From Bimuria novae-zelandiae CBS 107.79 (taxonomy: Eukaryota > Ascomycota > Dothideomycetes > Pleosporales > Didymosphaeriaceae): a stretch of DNA of 64,000 nt. The DNA is taken from NCBI GenBank assembly GCA_010015655.1, contig ML976677.1:47765-111764 (forward strand), given 5' to 3'. Both the position numbers and the translations under genes were made by a program. Of the stretch, positions 11,665 through 21,973 are shown piece by piece; the first letter of the stretch is position 1; each line of letters opens with the position of its first letter. The notes under the pieces were generated by a model, which saw only the letters and a program-made list of their open reading frames with translations, was not told the DNA's origin and ran no database searches.

Positions 11665-12654
11665 CTAGAAGTTCCGCGACGGCAGCGGCGCCGGCTCAGT
11701 GGGCTTCGGGATATGCGACGGAGCGGTGCCGTTCGCGAAACCGTTGGAATGACCGTTGGTGTACCCATTCGTGCCGTTGGTGTACCCATTCGTGCCGTTG
11801 GTATACCCGTTCGTCCCATTCACATACCCATTCCCGCGGAAATTCTGCCCCCCTTCCGCCGCGCCATCCCCCCTCCCCGTCTCCACGCCCGCCATATCCA
11901 TCTCCGTCTCGCGACTCTGCCTCCCCTTCCCGCGCACCGCCGGCATGAAGTCGATGAAGAAGCTGAGCACGTAGAAAAAGAAGATGAAAGCGATGACCCA
12001 CTCCAACACCGCCGCCGCATTGTACTGATCCCGATTCTGCGTGACGCCAAACGCGATCGCCAGCCCAAGCTCAAACAGAATGAAGAACAACTTGATCCAG
12101 AAACTCCAGCGGAGGACGGAATGTTCGCGGAAGTGCACGCCGAGACGCTGGTACTCCCAGCAGATGAAGATGGCGCTGACGATGTAGCCGGCGATGAAGA
12201 GCACGAGGAAGGCGTCGTGTAGGTTCGGGTGCCGCAGTGTGTCGAAGATGGAGAGAAGGATGAGGCCTGCGGCGCCGGCGATGGACCCAATGATCGCGCA
12301 GACGGAGTAGAGTTTCTGCCAGATGGAGGTGTTGGGGGTGAGTTTGCCTGTGTGGCGGAGCCAGCGCTCGAAGATGAAGGCGAGGTCGAAGGTTACGACG
12401 GTGACGGTGGACATGGCGATGAAGAGGGGTTTGAGGCCTTGGGCGCCGATGTCTAATATTGTGTGTTAGCAGAGGGAGTTGGTATGAAGGGGGGTTTTAG
12501 ACGCACCGGAGATGTAGGCGATGTGTTGACCTGCTTCCATCGACGGGTATCGCGGTGACCCTTGCGATGTCCATGTTGTTAACATGGCTATCAGCATGGC
12601 GAGCCAGACCAGCGCTGAGAGAATGGGTACAACCCAGTAGGAGAGATACCACAT
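11665..12654 (-). CDS. Frag1/DRAM/Sfk1 family membrane protein
   Basis: Exons 12654-12507 and 12452-11665, with a 54-nt intron (GTGCGT...ATTAG), give 311 residues. The first exon starts MWYLSYWVVPILSALVWLAM, a membrane helix at the very N-terminus. A luminal/outer loop and five more hydrophobic segments follow, among them FIAMSTVTVVTFDLAFIFE, SIAGAAGLILLSIFD, AFLVLFIAGYIVSAIFICWE and WIKLFFILFELGLAIAF, ending near FFFYVLSFFIDFMP. This six-helix layout matches Sfk1, a plasma-membrane protein in yeast linked to PI4-kinase Stt4 localisation and lipid asymmetry. The ~90-residue cytosolic tail is low complexity with a NGTNGYT repeat coded by a 21-bp minisatellite. Family confident; specific role inferred. 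Confidence 0.82.
11755..11829 (-). repeat. 21-bp coding minisatellite, about 3.5 units
   Basis: Near-identical 21-bp units at 11761-11781, 11782-11802 and 11803-11823, with partial flanking units. On the minus strand they encode repeated NGTNGYT in the C-terminal tail of the Sfk1-like protein. The 21-bp period keeps the frame, so copy number can vary harmlessly. Confidence 0.9.
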
Positions 12655-14617
12655 TGTCGCTGCCGCCCACAAAGGGGAGTATACAAACAGATATGAGGTG
12701 CGATGGATGGACGAGAAGCACGCGACCGGTCTTTAAAAACCCAAACGACGAGCCCTTGGGAAGAAAGTCTTTCTGTTGTTGTCGCACGCAGTCCTACGAG
12801 CCTGGGGAGATGGAGACAAGAAAGCATGACCAGTCAACGCGACGTTATTTTGTCAAGATCCTCACACGCCATGATGTCACCGCGTCCTTTGATGGGAGCT
12901 AGCCGCCAAGGCCGCAGACTTCCGCGGTGGAGGGCCCATTGGGTGGGTCGGGCATTCCAGGTTGCGTCCCATGTCACTGCCGGGAGGCAAACTCGTCTCT
13001 CTGACAAATTTGAAGGGCGAAGGCGCACTGAGATGGAGTTTAGATCTGCTATGTGCGGAGGCGGAGGAAATGTGTGCGGGTGTGGCAGTGGCTGTTTAGG
13101 CGTTCGACTTAGTAAGCTTGATCAGAAGGAACTGCATTTTGTTGGTTGGGGAGGAGCTACCGGTGGTCAGCCATAGCGATGGGCAAGGCTGTCTGGAGTA
13201 TAGAATCAATATCGGTTCTTAGCAGACAGAAACCGGATGCAACGTCTTCGTACTCACATAAGGCCCCAATTTGTATCGTTAGTGAGCAAAGCGCGACACG
13301 CCGAACGAGCTGGTCATGTGTCTGCATGTGTGCAGGTGGACTGTTTCAATTCAGTTGCTTCATAAGACGTCCAGGGTTCTCGCGGCTAATATATGATAAC
13401 GGCATCGCGGCGGCAATACGTATCTGAAGCCTTGTTCGCATGAAAGCCTGCTTTAGGTTGGAGACACAAAGCACTCGATCCAATTCAAGTACCAGCAACC
13501 CCAGGTTTCCGCTGCTGCAATTCCCGTTTTGTTGGGGGTGGTGAACGCTTTGAAGCACGCTTTGAGTGGAGCTGCGTGCGTTATCGAAACAAGATCGGGA
13601 TCTGCGTCAGGTGATGATGCGAAAGCGAGTATATGCATGTCGGAGATTACGGCAGACGGGCCGATGAAACTTGACTGTCGGTCAACATCTCGCTTTGTAC
13701 CGTGTGGGAGGAGATAATAATTGCAGTTGAACAGCAGCGGAAGTTTCTGACCGAGCGTCCGCGGGTCTCACTGACGGCTGGCAAGCGACGCGCCTGCGAA
13801 TTTCAATGTGAGGCACCACCGAAATTGCGGTCGCAATCCTGTGCCAACAACTGCAACAGACAAAGCAGGCGAAGCAGTCGATATAACAACGGGACCCTAT
13901 GTGGCCCTCGGACCATTAGCGGAGTACGATCGAGCGGAGGAGCAGGCTAAACCAAGTGCATCGCTGCCTCGCTTTATGCGCCCTTCAGGAGCGTAGGCTA
14001 AGCGTCTGCGGCTGTGAATCAGGCCAGCGCTCCCTTGAAATCACAACTGGAGACGGCGGCTGCGATCGTCCGCCGCACTACCTGACCGCATCCTGATCCC
14101 CGCCCAGGATCAAGGCCCGGGACACGCATGCGCGTCAAGCGAACCCTCATATGTCTCAGAGTGCCGACAGCCACGTTCTCTGATTGGTAAATACACTTGC
14201 GGCGTCGAAGACCGGGTGCGTGCACGGCTGGGGGTTTCACATCGACTCCTCGTCCAACTTCCAAGTTTGTGTTTACTGCGGATCCATCCTCATAGTGCTC
14301 CACCTTGGCTAGCTGCCTGCAAATATCGTAATCTTGACGATAGTGACAGTGCAAGACCATTTTAACCACCTGGCCGCCTCCATGGCAATAATCCTAGTGA
14401 CACCGTGAAGCTGTTGTGCTTTCGTTGTTCTCTTCGCCCCAGTCAACACTTCCTGTTTCGTGGCTCCCAGGCATAATCTCGGGTGAGTGCGTCTACTGCA
14501 CCTTCCCCGCCTTCGTGCAGCTCACCCATCTGGCCTCAGTCCTACCCACCGCGCATCCGATGTCTGCTATCTGAGCTCGACCGAGCCGTGCTGCTCCTCG
14601 AACGCCGTTTCCCCAGC
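12655..14617. other. long divergent intergenic region
   Basis: About 2 kb between the Sfk1-like gene and the 978-residue protein gene. Open frames are short, overlapping and without recognisable protein features. Near the right end a possible 5' UTR intron runs from GTGAGT at 14483 to CCCCAG at 14616, two bases before the ATG. No tRNA or repeat was found. Confidence 0.4.
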
Positions 14618-17611
14618 ATGGGAAACGTACAGAGTAATGGCCAACACCATAACCGGCTGGTAAAGCCTAAGACGAACACGAACTCGCCTTCCCCGGCTCC
14701 AGATGCAGGTCCAAACGTCGACTCACCAGTCTCTCTTTCCTCCAGGTACGCCAATCTAAGCAGCGAGGACCGGCAGCAGATCAAGTCGCAACTGCTGTCG
14801 CCGATGCAGACTGACTTTGGGTTCCGCGAATCATTGGACGGAGAAGAGAACCCAGAAGAGATCGCAGCGAAGGTGAACAGGCGACTGTCATCGCGGTCGA
14901 ATTCACTGTCATGCTTCGGTAGTAAGGCAGGTTCCACCGCGAGGCTTTCCAGCCTGCCTCCCTCCAATGTCTCGCTCGTGCCGAGCAACCGCCCTGTAGA
15001 TTTAGAAACTGCAATTTCAATTCTACAAGAGGTCCAGAAGAATGCATCTCCAGAAGACATTGCAGCCCTACGTGAGCTTGAGCCAGATATCCAACAGCAC
15101 ATTTCAAATGCTAACTAGAGCTCCATAGAACAAGCTCTGCAACCCTACGCCCCCGGTCCCTCTCCGGGTTCCACGAACACCACCGAACCTGGCCTGAGTC
15201 GCCGCACCTCTGTTTCGAATCGGTCAGCCTCTTCCCTCACTCGACGGCGTTCTCTGCTGGCCACCCCCGGCGTCGCGACTCGCAATTCGCCCGTGGAGAG
15301 CAACAGGCGGACATGGAACTCGTGGAGGACACCGCAGCTGGGTTCGCAGGAAAAGGCAAAATGGCAGCCCCAGGAGAAGAAGATAAGCTCTCCACTCACA
15401 AGGACGGCTGCCACAGACGCGGCCACGGAGGAACGAGAATCGCCTGTTCCCAGGGCTCAGACCCCTGCAGACATGGAGTATTCACACCTCGGAGCACTCA
15501 AGCTTGGGTCATTGAGAATCGCAAATGGAGAACCGTCTCCTGATGTCGGCACAAAGTTGAACTGGTATGTGTCTCAATCCGCATCCCACGAGGACTACTT
15601 TTCTCCCTCCATGGACAGCGGTATCATGATGAAGCCTACAGCAAGACGTCGCCATGTGAGGAGCAAGTCAGCTGTGCAACCTCCCACACCCCCTTTATAT
15701 CGTAACCTGCGTGTATCTGATGATGCTCGGAAGGCGAAGACTACTTCACGGTACAGCATGTCGCCAAACCCAGATGTTCCGGAACAACCGCAGCAATGTC
15801 AGCAGCTGCAGCAGCCGCATTACGAGGAAGAAGAGTTGGAGTCAGAGCCCGTTAGACGCCTCCGCGTGATGAACAAGAGTCAGGATACCCTTGCCACCAT
15901 GCACCCAACTATTTCCAACGAACCGTGTGTGCCACCCGTGGATGTCCCAACAGAAGATCACGACGAGGGTTTCGCTTCGAACGATGCAGTGTGTTTCCGG
16001 GAAGAAGCCATACGAATACTGGATGGAACCATTTTCGGCGAACCTGCGCCTGTGGAGCGTTCCAGCATTGAAGCCCCTACCGTTCGAACCACCAGCTCAT
16101 CGTCGATGAGGCCACGGGCAAACAGACGACCTCCACCGAAGAAGGCTGATTCAGGATATTCGTCTGGTGGGAGTTTCAAGACCAAGCATGGTGAATCTTG
16201 GAAGGCGAATAGAGACTCGACAGCGTACAAAGCGCACACGACGACGACTGTCTTGCGCCAAAGTAACGGAGATCGGTCTGAAGAAGGCGACTCTACCAGC
16301 CTGTACAGTTTCGAGCAGATGATACAGGTCTCCACTTCCCAACGCCCATTGCCAACTGCGGCTGCAGACGAGCACGTAGCATCCCACAACATGCACCGTT
16401 ATCGCTCTTATGAAAACGTGAAGAAGCCTCTCACCGTGAACACTCAGCTACCCGAGGACTGGAACATCGACGATCTCTCGTTATCCACAAGAGTATCAAA
16501 AACGCCCAAGACACCGACGTCTTTCGTTTCCCAATTTTCCAACGGGAGCAAGATCTCCGCGCACAAGCTACTCAACAAGAGGAGGCCTTCTTTTCAAGTT
16601 GTACCTGTCGTTCAGTCATGCGATCCCATACCAGAGGGAACCATTCCAACCATCCCGACCGATATCAGTATGCAGTTTGCCAGGCGTCTCTCCGAAACGC
16701 CAGGCTTAGAATGTTTAACGCAAACATATCCTACGAAGGACCATGTGAACAACGAAGAATCCGAACCCGAGCTGCCCAGCCTCAAGCCTATTAAGTTTCC
16801 TTCCCCTCCCGCGACACCCGAGCCTCAAACGCGTGGTCGTCATCACAGACGCGCAGCTACAGAGCGGCCGTCATCGCCTCGTCGTGGACTGCGACGAAGT
16901 CTTTCGCTTTTTCGGCGCAAGACCAAGGCAGAGAAAACAGAGGAGCAGCCGCCACTTCCAGACGCAGCCACTGTGCACAATCTCGGCACCACTGCGGCAT
17001 CCCTCGGTCGCTCTCCTTACGATGTTGCGTTAGCTGCCGCCCACCAGAAGAGAGTAGTCTCACCTACGCATCCATATCAGGTCGGTGATGCGATGCCGTC
17101 AACAAAACCCAGGGGGAATATGGATGCCAAAACGGCAGTCAAACTCGCCCGGCTCCGCAGTAAAGACCACACTCAGCTTCGGCCCACGATGCCTCCAAGA
17201 CCGCGCAGCTACTACAGCGAGAGAGAAGCAACTTCCGACGCGAATATATACCGGCGCCACAGTTTCTACGGCCACGCACCCCCAATGCCGACTATACCCA
17301 GCATCTGGGATCTCGGTGCCGCAAATCGCTGTGCTGAAAAACAGCCACAGCCACAGCCACCTGTTCCGGAACCGCTACCCACCGAAACGACAGCCGGTCC
17401 CGGGTTCCGCGCTCGATCTATAGGGCGGGGTAGAGTCGTTACTCCGCTGATCGAGAAGTACGATTACTACAGCCATCATGCATCTACCGCCGCGGAGGGA
17501 GGCATGACGTACGAGCAACTGAACGAGGCAGCTAGGGCAAATGCCGGGCGCAGTTATAGCATGGGCGGCCGCAATGTGCGCAAGCAGGTCAATCATCCTG
17601 ATTGGCGCTGA
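14618..17611 (+). CDS. large disordered protein with possible N-myristoylation start, function unknown
   Basis: Exons 14618-15071 and 15129-17611 give 978 residues. Without splicing the frame ends at a TAG (15116), but GTGAGC at 15072, GCTAAC near 15109 and CATAG at 15126-15128 define a 57-nt intron whose removal restores one long frame. The start MGNVQSNGQ has Gly2 followed by small and polar residues, compatible with N-myristoylation and membrane tethering. A conserved-looking block follows (YANLSSEDRQQIKSQLLSP, then TDFGFRESLDGEENPEEIA). The remainder is mostly disordered: Ser, Pro and Arg-rich, with basic clusters (RRGLRRSLSLFRRKTKAEK) and many SP/TP sites suggesting phosphorylation. No enzyme domain was seen. 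A signalling or scaffold role is possible, but this is inference only. Confidence 0.75.
15072..15128 (+). other. 57-nt intron that removes an in-frame stop
   Basis: GTGAGC donor, GCTAAC branch site about 12 nt before the CATAG acceptor. Retention would give a truncated protein of about 166 residues. Both sides are in frame after removal. Confidence 0.75.
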
Positions 17612-18219
17612 TGCTCTCTTTGCTGCATCCATTCTGGGTCCTACTACCCTATTGATACCATACATCATTCATTCATCGACAGCACACACCGTTTCTCTCT
17701 CTTATATACTTTGTTCACCAGCGCTATACCATCTGCGCATCGTCGCATCGCATTTGTTTTGTCAGTTGATTAGGCATTTTCCGCATGGCTGGGCTGCATG
17801 GGCTAGCGTTGCATTCGTATATATGAAGGATATGGATTTCTGGGGGTATGATGGGATAGGGCACATAGATCCACGGGGGTGAACTTGAGAAGAGCTTCGG
17901 CTCGATTGAATGAAATATACAGTTCAAAGTTTAAACAGAATTATAGTGTGGCGTGTTATGCTTGTGGGGGGGGGGGGGGTGTACGGTATTAGGTGAGGTG
18001 TGTCGGAGCCGGGCTTCGCCTTGATGAGCAGCGATAGTGCTAGTGTACAAGAGAAAATTCTATCAAAGTACTTTTAGTTGCAGATGCACGCTGGTAGGAT
18101 ACTTCCCATCCATCCCACACCATTCACTCCCACGCCAGCTAAGATATCAGCGTCCCCCGCATCGTCCCAGACTAGACAACACAGCCACCGCATCCATCAC
18201 ACCGTGTCATTGTGCGAAC
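17612..18219. other. intergenic, convergent 3' ends, with a G14 tract
   Basis: 3' flanks of the 978-residue protein gene and of ornithine decarboxylase. A homopolymer of 14 G lies at 17966-17979, which could form a G-rich structure or be a sequencing-prone site. No gene is seen. Confidence 0.55.
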
Positions 18220-19609
18220 TCAAAGTCCGAGAAGGGCGCTGGCACCCGGCTCGCTGCTGATGTAGACGACGTCGTGGTTGTCGGTGAAGCCGTTGAAGCG
18301 GGTAGCAGAGCACTTGGTGTAGGCGCCCATGTCCTCGAAGTAGAGCCAGTCGTTGACGTCCAGGATCTCGGGGAACGTGCACGACGACGAGATGACATCG
18401 ATGCCGTCGCAGGTGGGACCCCAGATGGAGTACTCGACCATGGACGGCGTGTCGTAGCCCGAGCGGCGCGCTTCGTACAGGATGTTGTTGCCGTGCTTGA
18501 GGACGCGCGGCACCGGGTTCTGGTGGTCGAAGATGATGCTGGAAAAGTTGCCGTAGACGCCGTCGTTCATGTAGAGCATGTAGGACGTGGTGCCGAGGGT
18601 GGCGTCGGTGACGGTGCGGCGCGCAATGACGTGGCATGCGAGGGTGAAGGCGGTGGAGACGAAGTAGCGGCCCGGCTCGCCGATAATGCGGATCGAGGGC
18701 GGGAAGTACTCGTCCAAGGAGGCGGAGAGGACTGCCGCCATGGGCTCGAAGGTCTCGTCGCCGGTGAAGCCGCCGCCGACGTCCAGGGTATGCATGTTGA
18801 ATCCTAGAGTAGCAGCCTGGTCAAAGACGAAGCGCGCGTCCTGCACAGCCTTGATGAATGCCTTGGGGTCAGAGGCACCAGAGCCGACATGGAAAGCGAC
18901 ACCGACGACGTTCAAGTCCAGCTTCTTCGCAAGCTCTAGCAGGTCACCGGTGGTGTCCATGGAGGCGCCGAATTTCTGGCTGAGGCGGCACAGACTAGCA
19001 GAGTCGTCTGTCAAGATGCGGAGGTACAACTCGGCATCGGGGGCAATCTGCTTGGTCTTGTAGAGCTCGTCGGCGTTATCAAAGGTCATCTGCTTGACCC
19101 CAGCATTGGTCGCATAGCGCAGATAGCCCTTGGTCTTGCACGGTTGGGCGTAGATGATGCGGGAAGGGTCAACGCCCATCTTCAGGACCATCTCAATCTC
19201 GTTCTTGGAAGCGCAATCGAAGCCCAGGCCCAGCTCGGAGAGGAGGCGAAGGACCTGAGGATCCGGATTGCACTTGACAGCTGGAATCGAGTCAGTATCA
19301 TCCTACACCAGCTGGGAAGGCGGGGTCAGACTCACCATAATGCGGCTTGACACGGGCCAGGTTCTTCTTCCAGCGGAGGTGCTGGCGGTAGACCTCGCCC
19401 AGGTCGGCGACAAAGAAGGCATCCTCGTCGCCCACATCGCAGGTATCAGGATCAACAGCCTCAACACGGCTCTTCAGAACCTCCCCAATCAATTGTTTGG
19501 ATAGCACAGCGCCATGGTTGTCGGTCGTACCCAGAGCAGGTTCGACAGACGGATAGTCTTGATAAGATATGTTATATTCCTCAGTAGGTGTGATAGCGGA
19601 AGGTGCCAT
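18220..19609 (-). CDS. ornithine decarboxylase
   Basis: Exons 19609-19336 and 19280-18220 with a 55-nt intron (GTGAGT...ATACTGACTC...CCAG) give 444 residues, the usual fungal length. The enzyme makes putrescine from ornithine with PLP and is the entry step of polyamine synthesis in the cytosol. Visible family landmarks: the PLP lysine in PHYAVKCNP (K94), the HVGSG loop, DVGGGFTG, the phosphate-binding GEPGRY (292-297) and the catalytic cysteine in WGPTCDGID (C382). The N-terminal extension before the barrel is normal for fungal ODC. The intron sits just before the PLP lysine. An unusually ATG-poor leader lies upstream (separate entry). Orthologue of Neurospora spe-1 / yeast SPE1. Confidence 0.96.
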
Positions 19610-20155
19610 TCCCTGGATTGTGAGGTCCGGAGAAGCGTGCTATGTGTAAGAATTTGAGTGTTGTCTGGGTGGCGCGGCGGCGTTAGGGGGGCTTGAAGGG
19701 TGCGAAGCCGAAACTGGCTTGTGGGCGAGGTCTCCTCGACTCTTCCTCTTCGAGAGGAAGAGAGACAGAGAGGCTCCTATGCGGCAGCTGAGAGTGGTGC
19801 GGTTCTGGGGTTCGGTTGGCCTCGGGAGGAAACAACGCGCGCTCGATGTCGGCTCTAGAAGGGCACTGCTGTCGGGGGAGGGAGGTTGTTGAAGGTGTGC
19901 GGTGAAGGTCGAGCCAATACAACTTGAAGGTCGAGGAGGAAGATGGCCGAGGCCGTGGTGGAGGGGACGCCTTTGCACTGACCAAAGGCTGTCGCTGGAA
20001 GCGAGTGGTGGGAGAGGACGGCAGTCACGTCGGGGTGAAGTGCCGCAGCCAATATGGGTCGCGGTGGTAGAAGGGAGTTGCGAAGTGAAAGAAGACAGGT
20101 TGGGTCTCAATTTTCACCTGAACGTGCGATCCTCGCCGCTTCAATGGAAATCGCT
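19610..20155 (-). promoter_or_regulatory. ATG-free leader/promoter of ornithine decarboxylase
   Basis: On the coding (minus) strand no ATG occurs in the ~546 bases upstream of the start codon; about eight would be expected by chance. The first upstream one, near 20158, opens a five-codon frame (MSDFH). The segment is rich in CCTC/CTTC-type pyrimidines. This fits a long, scanned 5' leader. Fungal ODC mRNAs are known to carry long leaders that take part in polyamine control. The transcript start is not visible, so how much of this is leader and how much promoter is inference. Confidence 0.5.
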
Positions 20156-21058
20156 CATTAAGTAACGAACCCAATGCCGCGCTAACGGCCGCGTCCCCGG
20201 CTCCCACCAGAATTTTGCCCTGACATCACCCACCCAAGCCACCCAGATCCACCAGTAGCGAGCGCGAGCCGTCACTTTGCGGCCCCACTGTTACTGGGAA
20301 TAGCTTCATCGTCGATTTATGTCGACCAGATGAGCTGGACGGCAGATGTTGGACAGCAGGACAGCCTGGCTTTTTTCCCTGACCGCCAAATCCGTAGGCA
20401 CACCTCAGCGCAGGAACCATGTCTTGCACTCTAAATATATCCCTCGACCGTGGTGGTGGTTGCACAAGATAGCAGCGGATAAGCGTGCATGCGTTTGTGC
20501 ATGCCCAGCTGCCAAACACACAGGTGTTACACTTTCACGTGTCTTGTTTGCGACCTCGGGAATTCTCATGGATGTTCCGCTCCAGTGCTTTCATACATGC
20601 GTATCGCGGTGTGGAACCAAATAACCTTAGAAATTAGAATGCACTGAGACGCATGGAAACAATAAACGGTGCCCGATGAACTTGTCATGTCATGTCTTCT
20701 GCCAGATGATTCGACGTTAAAATTTCCGAATCCCTGGCTTCACGGTGCGTTGGGAACGGTACCCGTGCAAACTGTGGTGCCGCCAAGTCCTCTGTATCAT
20801 GGCATTCAAATTTCTCCCCGCGCACAATTTTCCCCCCCATCACATCTTGAACACCACCACCCATCCTCACAACCATCTTCATTACGGGCGAGTTTGGCAG
20901 TGTAAGTCCACTTGAAACAACTTACAATGCGATGCATACTGATTCTTCTAGGAACCCTCGGGCGAGCCTTACAGTGAACCCGTACACGCACCGTGAGATC
21001 TTCGCAGTCTTCCACACCTCAAGAAACCGTCTCAGCCGTTCGCGTTCACCGTTCCAAC
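20156..21058. promoter_or_regulatory. divergent promoter of ODC and snu13, with snu13 5' UTR intron
   Basis: No protein-like frame. A probable 5' UTR intron for snu13 runs 20902-20951: GTAAGT donor, CTTAC-type branch and TTCTAG acceptor, about 107 nt before the ATG. Confidence 0.5.
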
Positions 21059-21436
21059 ATGGCAGCTACCACGACAGCATGGCCTATTGCCGACGCAGTT
21101 CTGACCACCACACTCCTGGACCTCGTCCAGCGCGCCTCGCACCTCCACCAGATCCGCAAAGGTGCGAACGAGGCTACCAAATCGCTCAACCGCGGCACCG
21201 CCGAACTCGTCATCCTCGCAGCCGACACGGCCCCGCTCGCTATTCTCATGCATTTTCCCCTCGTTAGCGAAGACAAGGACGTGCCGTATGTGTTCGTGCC
21301 CAGTGGGATGGCGCTGGGAAGAGCTCTGGGAGTGAGCAGACAGGTAATCGCTACTGCTGTAACAAGCAACGGCGCTAGCGATATCGATGGAGATGTTCAA
21401 GTTGCTAGGGATATGGTGGAGAGGATCGGTATTTGA
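21059..21436 (+). CDS. snu13: 13-kDa ribonucleoprotein Snu13 (15.5K)
   Basis: 125 residues, without introns in the coding part, close to the universal length of ~125-128. It is an L7Ae-family RNA-binding protein that recognises kink-turns in U4 snRNA and in C/D-box snoRNAs, so it works in both splicing and rRNA modification in the nucleus and nucleolus. Signature segments are clear: AWPIADAVLTTTLLDLVQ, KGANEATKSLNRG (RNA contact), LAADTAPLAILMHFPL, and VPYVFVPSGMALGRALGVSR. The start MAATTTAWPI gives the usual short lead before the conserved AWP. Highly expressed housekeeping gene; a 5' UTR intron is likely. Confidence 0.95.
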   Translation: MAATTTAWPIADAVLTTTLLDLVQRASHLHQIRKGANEATKSLNRGTAELVILAADTAPLAILMHFPLVSEDKDVPYVFVPSGMALGRALGVSRQVIATAVTSNGASDIDGDVQVARDMVERIGI

Positions 21437-21973
21437 TAAGCTGGTCTGGTGGCATTGAGTTGCTCAACCAGCCGCGCAGGAGGGGGAAAGTTTGGATTGG
21501 GCATACTCGCAAAGCTTTCTGGCGATGTGAGCTGGGAGACGGGGGTAGCATATTTAGGGTACTTGTAGCATCACAGCTATATCAACCTGGAGGTATCCTT
21601 GGAGCACAGCGGGCTTCCTTCACGGCAAACCTGCTAGCCTTCTTCTAAGCACAAGGCCTTAATTGCATCACAGTCAAGTTAAATTGCCACCATTGGTAAT
21701 GCATCGAACGAACCCCTATTGACTCTGATGCTACAACAGTGACGCATTGTCCCTTGATGTTCGTTGAAGACTTTGAAGTGATATCAACTAAATATTATCC
21801 ATTCCCGCCCAATGCATCGTTGCAAGTTGCATCTAAAACTCGGGTATCCTGCGCAAGTCAAAAGCCACAATATACAGCCCATGCCTTGCATTCCCATGCA
21901 ATCACAAGTCCATAGTACCATCCCTGACCAAATGCTCAAACGCCAGTATGCCCATGACAACCCACATAACCCA
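21437..21973. other. intergenic, convergent 3' ends
   Basis: 3' flanks of snu13 and of the wall protein gene. Nothing else is supported. Confidence 0.5.

Noticed and set aside
18037..18807. 256-codon + strand frame across the ODC 3' end
   Set aside because: Shadow of the ODC gene on the opposite strand.
19640..20110. 157-codon open frame antisense to nothing, upstream of ODC
   Set aside because: No ATG in it, low-complexity Pro/Ser translation. Better explained as the pyrimidine-rich ODC leader.
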